Assembly: GCA_021464525.1 (NCBI GenBank) | Contig: JADRCO010001336.1 | Location: 1 to 20,172 of the forward strand | Reading direction: 5' to 3' | DNA length: 20,172 nucleotides | Source of the DNA: Rhizophagus sp. LPA8_4_AMF | Lineage: Eukaryota; Glomeromycota; Glomeromycetes; Glomerales; Glomeraceae | Shown here: positions 1-12,200 of the stretch, in pieces | Layout: every line of letters begins with the position of its first letter | How positions within the stretch are numbered: position 1 is the first letter of the stretch | Translations under genes and position numbers: made by a program | Notes under the pieces: generated by a model | What the model saw: the letters and a program-made list of their open reading frames with translations, nothing else | The model's database searches: none | Told to the model about the DNA's origin: nothing

Positions 1-56
1 TAAATCGCATCCCAGGGGTTAGATTTAAGCATTACACAGGGGTGCTAGATATAAAT
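1..56. repeat. Transposon-end-like motif at the left edge
   Basis: Positions 11-39 read CCAGGGGTTAGATTTAAGC followed by ATTACACAGG. This resembles the outer end of the 727-bp element at 18272-18998, which has CTAGGGGTTAGATAAATTAA and, further in, TTACACAGG. A second weaker copy (AGGGGTGCTAGATATAAATT) follows at 37-56. I infer one terminus, possibly doubled, of a related element whose body lies outside the window or is lost. Only one end is visible, so this is tentative. Confidence 0.35.
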
Positions 57-2001
57 TTACCCTTTTTTATAAACTAAAATTAATATGAATTTAAAAATAA
101 TAAAATAAGTGTATTTTAGCTTACTTTACAAGTTCACTTAAAAAAAAAAAGTGAATTTTAAATATTGTTTTTAATTTACATATAAATAAATAGATTCCAT
201 TAATCATATTCAAAAATAGTTAAATTAGTTTTAACAAAATGTTAAAAGTTAAATAACTTAAAAATGGTATTCAAAGACTTATTTTATACTCTAAGTAAAC
301 TTGCAAAGTAGGCTAAAATGCATTTATTATAAATTTATTTAAAGGTTATATGCAGTTAATCTCTTCTATAAACATTTCTATATAAGTATTTCTTTCCTTT
401 AAACACACTTTATTTGGTCCTGATTTTTTTATATAATAAATACCCCTTTTATAATTACTTTATTAGTTATAAGTATAATTGCACCAATTTTTATTCTGAT
501 AATGTAATAAATATAAGTAAAATACCTCTTATATAATTACATGTGATAGTATAATTTAGGCCAAATTTATAGTACTGACTAGAATTACAACTATATATAA
601 TAAAAATTTCCTTTTTTTAAAATTTATTTTAACAACTTTTAAATAAATTAAATACTTTAATACTTCATAGAATTATAATAAAATTAATTATATTATGGAA
701 TCAAAACAAGTAATTTACTTAATAATATAATGCTTAATAGAAATTATATGAATAATATTAAAATCATGTAATTATATAAGTTAATTATAAATGCATCACC
801 ATATAGTTATACCATTTGTTGGTCCTAAAGGATGTAACTATAGAGGGGGTTGACTGTAAATATTAAAAAGTTATATTTTGAAAAAATGGGGTTTTTCTTT
901 AAAATTACATAACTACTTTACTTTAGACATCTTCTATAAGCAAAAAAGAGTCCTTTTATTATATGGAAAATAAAAATCCTGAAAGGTTAGATTGGTAAGT
1001 ACATAATTATTACAAAATCTCAAAAACTGGTCTGTTGAATCAAAGTTACCTTTTGCTATAATGGTTCTTATATTTCAAATGTTATATAATATAGATTATT
1101 TATTTATCACATTAGATGATTTTCAGAAAAAGAAAAAAAAAAAAAAAATTAAAAAAATAATAATTTATTATATATAAATATATATGCAAAAAAATATTAA
1201 GAAAAAAGAAAAATTGTACATTTATTATTATAAAATAAAAAAATTTATATTGTATATATACAGATATACTTATCTCTAAAATTAGATGGTAATCTATATT
1301 AAGTATCACCACAGCTATGTTTTATTATAAATTTATTAGTTTGAACCAATAGATTTAATTATCTGATATTATTTAATAAAAAGGATATTTGTTGTGAATT
1401 TTTAGTATTTAAACTTTGATTTACTTTATAATGTTAGTGCGAAATAAAAAAATACCTACTTTTTTTAATAGCAATTTTGATTATAATTAAATATTAATAA
1501 TTTAATTCTGTAAAAAAAATCATTTTATTATATGAAAATTAAATCTGTGATTTTACGTATACCACTGTATGACACAATTCATTAATTTAATAAAATTATT
1601 GAAATTTATAATATTTTAGTTTATTACTTTTACAGACATTTAAAAATGAAAAAAAAAAACACTAATATTTTTATTTACAACTAGAAAAACAAAAATAGAC
1701 TATTAAAAAAGAAGAGAGAATATTATGAATTTAGATGAATATAATAGTTTTAATGAAATGATAATATGATAATATATTTGAAACTAAAGAGGGTGCTTCT
1801 ATGTACAGAGGAAAGAGAAGGAATGGTGAATATAAAAAAAAATGATTAAAGAAGAAAAAAAAATTATATATATACATGCATACAACACATATATATAAAT
1901 CTATTGTTCATAATTGTTTTTGACCTGTAAATAATATACAGTATATAAAAGAAGAAAAAATGAGTTTTTTTAAACCGCTAAAACACTACCCAATAGAAAT
2001 A
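57..2001. other. AT-rich intergenic DNA without a supported gene
   Basis: Almost pure A/T with homopolymer runs. Open frames here (for example 1112-1312 on the minus strand) are made of Ile/Phe/Tyr/Leu/Asn codons, as expected by chance. The only local structure I noted is an 8-bp inverted repeat TATAGTTA/TAACTATA at 802-809 and 835-842. The last 100 bases or so probably hold the 3' UTR of the minus-strand gene ending at 2002. Confidence 0.6.
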
Positions 2002-2829
2002 TTAACAACGAATCCCTTCATTTTGATGAACTCTTTCCTGTATCCAACCATCCTCTATACCCAAACACCTACGATTATTGTTATTATTATTGTTACTATC
2101 ATTAAAGGTTCCCGATATATTTTGTTGTTGTTGCCTTTTTCTATATAATAAGGAAGGAGAACTACGTTTCTTTGCAATCATACCACGAGCAGCCGCGGCC
2201 GCAGCCGTGGCAGAAGGTATATAAGATAATAACCGATTTCCCTCTTTTACATTATTAAAATTATTATTATTATTATTATTATTATGAGAATCAGCTACTG
2301 TACAAGTAGGCTCATAATAAATTTCAGTACCATCATCGTTTGTAGTTGCTCCAGTTGTTCCAGTTGCTACACCTCTTTTTAAATCGAAACCATTTTTCAA
2401 ACAAGCGGCTTCAATCGCTTCAATTTCGCGTTGTAAAGCACGTATATCATCATGAAATGTAGCATAAGCTTTTTTAAATTGGTCGTAATCAGTTTTTTGA
2501 TCTTTACGTGCTAAATCTATATCATTCTGAATTTTTTCACAAATTGCTTCGCTTTCGTTTTCGTCAACATCATCATCTTCATCATCAAGAGAAAGTGATT
2601 TATTGAAGTAATCACTATATTCCGCGCTAATAAAAGGAGTGGAAGCTCTTCTGCGGAGAGGTTTGTAAGGTTGTACCTCGTCATCCCAGTGAGGAAAAGA
2701 AAACTTTGGTTCGGTATATTGTTCTTCATCACCACCAATCTTTGTAGGAAAATTATAACGAGAAGAATTTGGATAATAATATGGTGAATAAATAGTTTGC
2801 TCTTGTCTCGGTTCTCTTTTTTGTACCAT
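2002..2829 (-). CDS. Unrecognised low-complexity protein with a short coiled-coil-like segment
   Basis: A single open frame of 275 residues, read right to left from an ATG at 2829 to TAA at 2002-2004. I do not recognise a family. The N-terminal third is rich in Pro/Tyr/Arg. Residues about 80-92 form an acidic Asp/Glu stretch. Residues about 95-145 are charged and helical-looking (QNDIDLARKDQKTDYDQF and onward), suggesting a short coiled coil. The C-terminal half carries homopolymers of Asn (two tracts), Ala and Gln, encoded by AAT/GCx/CAA repeats. No signal peptide or membrane segment is visible. The local base composition is much less AT-rich than the flanks and codon structure holds over the full length, which supports a real gene. 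The ATG is preceded by an A-rich leader. It lies in tandem with the SUN gene on the same strand, 1.85 kb away. It may be lineage-specific. Confidence 0.7.
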   Translation of the reverse strand: MVQKREPRQEQTIYSPYYYPNSSRYNFPTKIGGDEEQYTEPKFSFPHWDDEVQPYKPLRRRASTPFISAEYSDYFNKSLSLDDEDDDVDENESEAICEKIQNDIDLARKDQKTDYDQFKKAYATFHDDIRALQREIEAIEAACLKNGFDLKRGVATGTTGATTNDDGTEIYYEPTCTVADSHNNNNNNNNFNNVKEGNRLLSYIPSATAAAAAARGMIAKKRSSPSLLYRKRQQQQNISGTFNDSNNNNNNNRRCLGIEDGWIQERVHQNEGIRC

Positions 2830-4148
2830 TTTTTTTTTCTTTTTTTCTTTTTTTTTTTTATTTAAATTTTTTTATTGTGAAAAAGTTGAGAAAAAAATTT
2901 ACGAGTATATTGTGTATTCGTTCTAGGTAATATTTCGTTCGAAAAGAATTTATGCGTTCGCGAGAGTCTCGAAGCGAAGAAAGATAATATTTTCACCGTA
3001 CGTAATTATATATTTTTTTAAATAATAAGAGCCGAGTTATAAATTTTTTTTTTTAATATTGTAAATATTGATAGTATTGTTGATAATTTAATATTGTTTT
3101 TGCGGGGTCACAAATTTTATCGCTTTTTTTAAAAAAAAAAAAAATTTTTTTTTTTTTTTTCGATTGTAACGTTTTGAGTGATTAACGAATATAAAAAAAA
3201 GTAACGTGCGTGAATACACTTTTCAAAATGTAATATCTTTTTTAATCTGTCGTGAAAGATACATGTCAAAAAAAAAAAAAGGGGCGTCCGTTCAGCGTGC
3301 ATATATATTATAAAAAATTGAATATTTTCGGTTAAATTTTTTTTTTAAAAAAAAGGGGAGACAAAAAAGCATGTTGAAAATCAAAATCTTCTCGTTTTTT
3401 TTTTTCTATAAAAAAATATTCTTATAATTTAGTTATAATTACCGACTTGGCCGGTCTATTCTTGAGAAGGTTAGATTAAATTAGTTTTAAATAAAAAAAT
3501 ATGTTGCAACATTTAAAAAAAAAAAAAATTTTTTTTTTTTATTAGAACAAGAAAATTATTTCTTTAATAAAAAAAAATATTCAACCAGTTTGGAAAAGTT
3601 TTCCGAAAAAAAAAAAAACCTGTGCGTTGGCGGATAATTCATTTCATGTATGTTAGACAAGAAAATATGAAAATATTTAGCGAGAAGAAACTTTTTGCTA
3701 TAAACTGAACTTAGATGGAAATTAGGTTGAATGTGTAAGGAGAGGAGGAAAGCCTAGTTTCAACATTTCATTCTGTAAATGTTGTAATAATGCATATTTT
3801 ACATATGAGCATCTTTCTCTTGATTTCATTCGAATTTTTCATCATCTTTTTGACGAAAATTTTTTTTTTTTTAAAAATAACTTGAATGACCAGTATGACT
3901 TAATATAATGCAAATCAGTTATTTTTTTAGATGTGTGATTGTATTATAAGAAATAATGAAACGTATGACGACATAATCCAAAATTAAAAAAATAGTTAAA
4001 CAGGTGATACTTTCCCTACTTAAACCTTCTAATCTTATTTTAGAATAAGTACTAACCCTTATACGTTATTCTTCATACATTCATACAGGTTTTTTTTAAT
4101 GAGTTGTACAGTTGTACCGCATTTTTAATAAATCATGGGCTCACTGGC

Positions 4149-4195
4149 TTTGGTAAATTTGGTAAATTTGGTAAAATTTTGTAATTTTTGTTAAA
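4149..4195. repeat. 9-bp minisatellite TTTGGTAAA
   Basis: Three perfect head-to-tail copies of TTTGGTAAA (4149-4175) are followed by two degenerate copies to about 4195. No function is suggested. Confidence 0.8.
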
Positions 4196-4471
4196 TTTTA
4201 CGGGATTTTCCGAGAATGTACGCATAACATAGATCATTACGATATAAAGACGTGTTAATGATTTTAAATTATTTAAATTACAAAGGACAAGAATAATTTA
4301 TTTACAAGATAAGAAAGAAAACAAAGAGAATTATAAAGAGGAAAAAAAAAACCTAATCTACCAAAAAAAAAAAAAAAATAAGGAAAAAAAAAATATTTTT
4401 TTTTTTTTTCGCTACACATACATTTTACATAATACAAATAAATAATAGATTTTAATCTAAACAAAAAATAG

Positions 4472-4494
4472 AATAAAATAAAATAAAATAAAAT
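4472..4494. repeat. (AATAA)n microsatellite
   Basis: About four and a half perfect copies of a TAAAA pentanucleotide downstream of the SUN gene. Confidence 0.85.
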
Positions 4495-4683
4495 TATTTT
4501 CTTTTTTTACATATATATACATATAAATAAATATATATATATATATACATATATACAAAAGTGATATCCCTGTTTCTGTCCCCCCCCCCTTCACCCTAAA
4601 GGTAACTTTAAAAAAAAAATATATATATTATATATTATTAAAAAGTTCTAGAAAACCTTTTGATTTTTTTACTTCAGAAATTA

Positions 4684-6144
4684 TTATTGAGGCATAACAC
4701 CATGAACTTGCAATCGATATAAACAGGTGAATGGGGGGTTTTCATGATTACTTTTAACTCTCATTATAATGGCGCTAATACGTTTATTCGATCTCGCAAT
4801 TGAATCAGGTAATGTAAATGTCTGTGTAGGATTACCATTAATATCATATTGATATGATCCAAGAAAAAATTTAAAATCATTTCCAAATATTCCTAAAGAA
4901 TTCTTTTCTTCTAATTCGACATCACCTTTACTTCCTCCGGTTGAAGCAGATGTTGAAGTTGGTAAACCCCATAATTCAAATTCTTTTGGAGCAGATAATA
5001 TAGGATCAATTGAAACCTCTCTACTAATATGTTGATAAGTTACATGAGTCAATGCAATACTTCTTGATAATTTAATAGCAATTTGACCTTTTGTACCATT
5101 AAAACACCAACAATCTCCTACATTAACATTAGGTGAAATAACAGTTTCCGGATTTTTACTTTTAATTATACTATTGGTAAATCTACCTAATAATTTTTGA
5201 TAAGATTTACTTGGCCATAATTCATAATTACGAGATGTTAATTGATGAATTATTCTTCCACCTCCAGTATATAAAGCAAAATCAGCACTAGAACCACCAT
5301 CCATAAATACTTCTAATTGTTCTTGAAATACTTCATTTAATTGAGTACGAACAAAACCAATAAAATCATTATCTTCATCAGTATTTTCCATTAATCCTTT
5401 TGATACTCTAGAAATTTCTTGATCAATAAATTCTTGAACTTGAGCTTTTACAGTACCATGTAATTTACCTTTAATTAAATTTTTTTGACGTTGAGTATTA
5501 ATATCTTCTTTTGTAAAAATATATAAAAATAATAATAAAAATAAGATTATTATCATTTTTTTGTTTGATAAATTTCTTAAAATATTATTGGATCGAAGGT
5601 TAAGATTATTATTATTTGAAACTATAATATTAGATTCATATTTTGATGAAATAAATTTAAATTCTTTAGTTGGAATATCTCTAAAATTTGTTGTTGTAGT
5701 AGGTGAATTTGATGATGATGATGATTCTTCCATTAATAAATCATCTTGTACTTCATTACTAATACCTTCTTTATTTAATAATTCTTCAATAGTAGGTGGA
5801 AGTTCTCCTCCAAATTCACTTTCAGTATCACTATATTCTGATAAATCCACTCCTTTTTCAATTAATTGTGTTTTATATCTTAATATTAATCTCTTTTTCA
5901 TTTTATAATAAACCACTTCTTCTAATGCTTCTTTATTATTTATGAACCAATATTCTGGTGATGTTGGATTATAAAAATTTTTTCTAATATCTTGTTCATC
6001 TATCATCATTTCTAATAATTGTTTTGCATCATCTTGAATTTTTGGATATGCGATTTTATATGCTTCTTCTAAATCTTGAAATGTAGGAAAATCTGGATAT
6101 CTCCAACGAATTAAACTAGTTTTACTTCGTGTAATCGGTGACAT
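4684..6144 (-). CDS. SUN-domain inner nuclear membrane protein (LINC complex)
   Basis: A single-exon gene of 486 residues, ATG at 6144-6142 and TAA at 4684-4686. SUN proteins sit in the inner nuclear membrane and bind KASH peptides in the perinuclear space, tying chromatin or lamina to the cytoskeleton. Residues 1-195 form an acidic, Ser/Asn-rich nucleoplasmic region with no family I recognise. Residues 197-210 are one hydrophobic segment (MIIILFLLLFLYIF). Residues about 212-285 look helical and could form the trimerising stalk. Residues about 288-485 are a SUN domain: DFALYTGGGRII at the start, NVGDCWCFNGTKGQIAIKLS in the middle, then SAPKEFELWGL, LGSYQYD, and CLYRLQVHG at the end. Cys345 and Cys474 match the paired cysteines of the domain. 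I see no cysteine where animal SUN1/2 make the intermolecular disulfide to KASH. The gene is divergent from spermidine synthase. The domain call is firm. Confidence 0.95.
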   Translation of the reverse strand: MSPITRSKTSLIRWRYPDFPTFQDLEEAYKIAYPKIQDDAKQLLEMMIDEQDIRKNFYNPTSPEYWFINNKEALEEVVYYKMKKRLILRYKTQLIEKGVDLSEYSDTESEFGGELPPTIEELLNKEGISNEVQDDLLMEESSSSSNSPTTTTNFRDIPTKEFKFISSKYESNIIVSNNNNLNLRSNNILRNLSNKKMIIILFLLLFLYIFTKEDINTQRQKNLIKGKLHGTVKAQVQEFIDQEISRVSKGLMENTDEDNDFIGFVRTQLNEVFQEQLEVFMDGGSSADFALYTGGGRIIHQLTSRNYELWPSKSYQKLLGRFTNSIIKSKNPETVISPNVNVGDCWCFNGTKGQIAIKLSRSIALTHVTYQHISREVSIDPILSAPKEFELWGLPTSTSASTGGSKGDVELEEKNSLGIFGNDFKFFLGSYQYDINGNPTQTFTLPDSIARSNKRISAIIMRVKSNHENPPFTCLYRLQVHGVMPQ

Positions 6145-6300
6145 ATTTCTTTTTTTTTTTACCTAAAAAAAAATAAAAATAGGAGTACGAATATTTTTTA
6201 TTACCTTTTTTTATTTTTTTTTGTTATTAATATTATTATTTATAATAATTTATGAACACGATAGGTAAATTCTTTCTTAATAATTTTTTAAGATAAAAAG

Positions 6301-6335
<35 letters not shown>

Positions 6336-7511
6336 ACACAAAACGGTATGTCTCTCTCTTTCTCTATATATATTCTAATAAAATTAATGAGGAAAAAAAA
6401 GGAGGATCTTCGGTTTTTTCATAACCGTTTTTTAAATTAAGTTTTTTTTTTTAATTAATTTTAATTGGTTGAAAGTTTTATTAAGGTTACTTTGGTATTT
6501 GTGTGACAAATATATTTGGCATGCCATTGAGAGACACAAGCCAAGTTAGTTACACACCTGAAAAAAAAAACCCGAGCTTCGACAAGAATAAGAGGGAGTA
6601 AATATGAAAAAAGATATTCTCAAAAAAAAAAAAAAATTTTTTTTTTTTTAGTGTGAAATATTCGAAGTTCGAACCTATCTAGGCGGACCCGCATCGATTT
6701 TCATTTTTATGTTAAAATTTTTTTTTAGAAAATCACCTAAACAAGACATCATCATATGGGGGTCAATTTGCTGTTCATTACATAATCGCTTTTTTTAAAA
6801 ATTTCAAGGGGTTAAGACCATCATCTGACTTGATTGCATATCAAGTAAATCTGATTATCAACCCATACGCAACTAATCAACTTTTGATTAAGTTGAAAAA
6901 AAAAACTTGAATATCGACAATCATTACGACAACATGGGGATAATATTGATCTCTAAAGTTCTCGCGTGACTGTATTTGAAGGGAAATAAGGAGATATAAA
7001 CATTAAAAAAAAAGGATGAGGGTTTAGGTTTAGAAAATAGGAGGTTATATAAGTGTGGAAGAAATACGTAATTACAAACATATTATCATATATATTTGAG
7101 GAAATTATGAATTACACAAAATTCTTTTAAAAGATGTCATTATATACTCCCTTTATAATGTCGGGATCGGATTACTAATTAGAGTATAAATTATATGTAA
7201 ATGATTTCGAATTAATTTTTGTCGATTTTACTTTATTAAAAACAATTTTGGATATCATATTTATTAGGTATTAATTAATTTAATCAACTTGCATTATTAA
7301 CACAAGGTTTTGCATTACTTCAAACGGATCGTTAACTTTTTAATCTATTCAAGATTTTCCCTATTATTTATTTTTTTTTATTTATTAGATGTTTGCGCAG
7401 TTAAATATCAATCTTGTGTAATAATTGATTTATCTAATCTAAAAGTTTTGTTCATTTTAAATACTTATTGTCATCAGTTAAAGATCAAAGATAATTTTTC
7501 TTGTTTATTCA
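6145..7511. promoter_or_regulatory. Divergent intergenic region between the SUN and spermidine synthase genes
   Basis: 1,367 bases hold both upstream regions. There is an A31 homopolymer at 6304-6334 and a palindromic A15T13 tract at 6622-6649; tracts like these tend to exclude nucleosomes. No TATA box or known operator can be assigned with confidence. The plus-strand open frame at 7310-7597 overlaps the true first exon of spermidine synthase in another frame and is not supported as a gene. Confidence 0.6.
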
Positions 7512-9175
<1,664 letters not shown>

Positions 9176-9278
9176 ACTTTAAAAATTGCTTATAATATAT
9201 TATTAAATAAATTTATAATATTACATAATAAACTAAGATTCCCAAAATAACATTATATATCCTAAAACCAAATTGAAA
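9176..9278. other. Convergent 103-bp gap between spermidine synthase and pyruvate carboxylase stop codons
   Basis: Both genes must end transcription in or beyond this AT-rich gap, so their 3' UTRs probably overlap. AATAAA-like stretches are present (for example ATTAAATAAATT near 9201) but a precise poly(A) site cannot be fixed. Confidence 0.6.
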
Positions 9279-12200
9279 TTAAACTTTAACTATTCTAACA
9301 ATAAGATCCCCTGCGTTTAATGAATCACTTTCTTTAACAGCAACATATTCAATTCTACCAGAAACTGCCGAAGTAACTATTGTTTCCATCTTCATGGCTG
9401 AAAGTACACAAAGTGGATCGCCATCTTTAACCTCTGCTCCTTCTATAAATAATTTACAGAATTTATATTAATATAATTCAAATAAGAAGAATCTTTATTA
9501 TATATATTTATATAAAAGAACCAACCTTGAGCTCTTACTTCAATTACTACACCCGACATTGGTGCACCAATTTCTCCAGGATTTCCAGGATTTGCTTTTT
9601 CTCGTTGTTCATGTTGAACGGCTAAATAAAAATATCAAAATAAAAAATTCATGAATAAAATTTAGTTAATTAGAAATTTAAATAAACTTAATAGTTTTTT
9701 ACTCCACATACCGGAACTTGTGTCTAATACGCCAACAGCTCGTGCTTCTCCATTTAATTCGAAGAAAACTTCTCTTTTACCAGTAGCTGCATTTAGATGA
9801 CCAACGGCTAAATATTTAATAATAAGTGTAACACCCTCTTCAAGCTGTATACTAAACTCTTCCCCAATTTCAGGTTTGCCTAAGAAATATCTCGTGGGTA
9901 TAACTGAAACATCACCATATTTCTCAATTACTTCACGATATTCTGCAAATACTTTAGGATATATAGCAGCGGATGTAACATCCATATCTCGTATTGATCG
10001 TCCATATTTAGATACTAATTCAGCTTTGAGCTCAGACAAGTTTAATGGTTTCATTGTAGATCCAGGTCGACGATCAATTCTTAGAGAGTCACGAATAATC
10101 TAATTTGTAACAAATAAAAAATCATAAATACAATATTAAAGAATAAATTAACTAAATTTTTATTATCTTAATAATAAAATGTTAATAATATTTACATCCG
10201 AGCGAAGTGGTTCTGGAAATCCTCCATATGGTTGACCCAAATATCCTTGGAAAAATTCCACAACTGAAGTTGGAAAATTCAATGATTTTGCCTTTGAAAT
10301 TACCTATATAATAAAAATAATAATTAAATATACGAACGATAATTCATTATATCGATCAATACAAGGATTAAAACTTACATCCTGATATTTTAGTTTACTA
10401 GACACCATAAATTGTGCGAGGTCGCCGACAACTTTTGAACTTGGTGTTACTTTAATTATATCACCACATAGCTTATTAGCTTCGATATAAGCTTTCTTAA
10501 TTTCATTCCATTGTTTTCCAAGTCCTAATTGTGATGCTTGAAACATAAGATTTGTGTATTGGCCTCCAGGCATTTCATGTTCATAAACCGAAGAATCGGC
10601 GCTCAAAACTCCAGCTTCAAAACAACTATACAATTTACGTGCTTGTTCCCAATATCCATTCAATGCATGCACATCCTCTAATCTAATGCCTGTACCAAGA
10701 TCAGTATGCTCTAATGCAGACACTACTGCACCCATCGAAGGCTGAGATGTTGTTCCGGACAAACTATCGATAGCCAAGTCAATAACATCAGCACCAGCTA
10801 AAGCGGCTGCTAACATACTGGCAACACCAGTCCCAGCAGTATCGTGTGTATGCACATGAATAGGTAAATCAGGCCATCTTTTCCTGATAGAACCTACTAA
10901 AAGTTTTGCTGCCTCAGGTTTCAATAACCCTGCCATATCCTTGATACCTAATACATGTATTCCTAAATTTACCAATTGTTCGGTAAAATTGAGATAATAT
11001 TCTAAATTGTATTTTTTCTTATTGGGGTTTGAAACATCACCGGTATAACAAATGGCTGCTTCAACAACTCCACCAGCTTTTTTAACCGCATCAATACCCA
11101 GTTTCATATTGTCAATATAATTAAGAGAATCAAAAATACGAAATATATCCATTCCATGATCTTTCGCCTTTTTGCAGAAATCATATATAACATTATCTGG
11201 GTATGAAGTATAACCTACAGCGTTTGCACCACGAAGTAACATTTGAAAGGGAATGTTTGGAACAAGTGCGCGCAACTTAGACTATATATTATTAATTTTT
11301 TTAGTTTAAAAATAAATAAATTATTATTACTATAAAATTCAAAAATAAATATTTAAACTAAATCATAATCATAAAACTCACCAAACGGTTCCAGGGATCT
11401 TCATATAAAAATCTCATTGCAACGTCGAAAGTTGCGCCACCCCACATTTCTAAAGAATAAGCATTAGCAAGAGCATGCGCAGTATGAGGTGCAATATTCA
11501 GAAGGTCTGATGAATGGATGTCACAATTAATATATTTCATATAATTAGTTATAAGCAAAATATATATGCCATATTTCCAATCATACCGATCGTTCTAACT
11601 CTGGTAGCCAACAAACTTTGATGTGCATCTCTCCAGGTTGTATCCATAATCAGAACGCCATTATAGTCACGTACAGCCTTAGCAAAAGCTTCCGGCCCTT
11701 TTTCAACAAGAATGTGTCTCCACCCATGCTCAGGTGGAACACGGACGTCAACGGGTTCTGGACCAGCCAAAGAACGAATCTCCGGATAAAGTATTTCGCC
11801 TTTGAAAGTAGGCTCACCCTAAAACGAAATTACATTTAAAATATTACTAATGATAATATTAATACAAAATACAATGACTAGTAAGTCTTACAATTTGTCC
11901 TTTGATACTACTTCCGTTAACAACAATGTCGCCTAAATATTTCAATATTTTTTGAGCACGATTTTTACTTTCAACAAGTCGGAATAGATCCGGTGTATCA
12001 TCAATAAAAGTTGTCCATGCTTCTCCTTTCATAAAAGTATCATGAGTAAGTAATCGTTGTAGAAAAGGAATATTCGTTTTTACACCACGAATCCTAAATT
12101 CAATTAACGCTCGAAGGATTTTACGTCTTGCAACTTCATAAGCATCTCCCCAACACGTACATTTTACTAATAATGAGTCATAATGTGGCGTTATAACTGC

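Larger units (their letters stand above)
2830..4683. other. Intergenic region with A/T tracts and simple repeats; promoter of the minus-strand gene at its left
   Basis: No supportable gene. On the minus strand the first 50 bases form an A-rich leader upstream of the ATG at 2829. Palindromic homopolymer tracts occur at 3131-3160 (A14 then T16) and 3515-3540 (A14 then T12). Other simple sequence includes a C9-10 run near 4580, an AT microsatellite near 4530 and a pentanucleotide repeat at 4472-4494. The right end should contain the 3' UTR of the SUN gene. Confidence 0.6.

Noticed and set aside
1960-2148. Plus-strand 62-residue open frame
   Set aside because: Antisense shadow of the 3' end and repeats of the minus-strand gene at 2002-2829.
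2957-2978. Inverted repeat TTCGCGAGA/TCTCGAAGCGAA as a regulatory hairpin
   Set aside because: The loop is a single base and one arm has a 3-base bulge, so the structure is weak. No partner motif was found.
4273-4464. Minus-strand 63-residue open frame
   Set aside because: Composed of Phe/Lys homopolymer stretches from A/T runs; no coding signature.
6655-6700. GTTCGAAC-containing segment resembling a tRNA T-loop
   Set aside because: No pairing stem around the loop and no acceptor, D or anticodon arms on either strand.
11269-11281. Alternative acceptor CTAAG for pyruvate carboxylase exon 8
   Set aside because: It stays in frame but deletes two residues present in homologues; TATATAG at 11282-11288 restores the expected [12 protein letters not shown] alignment.
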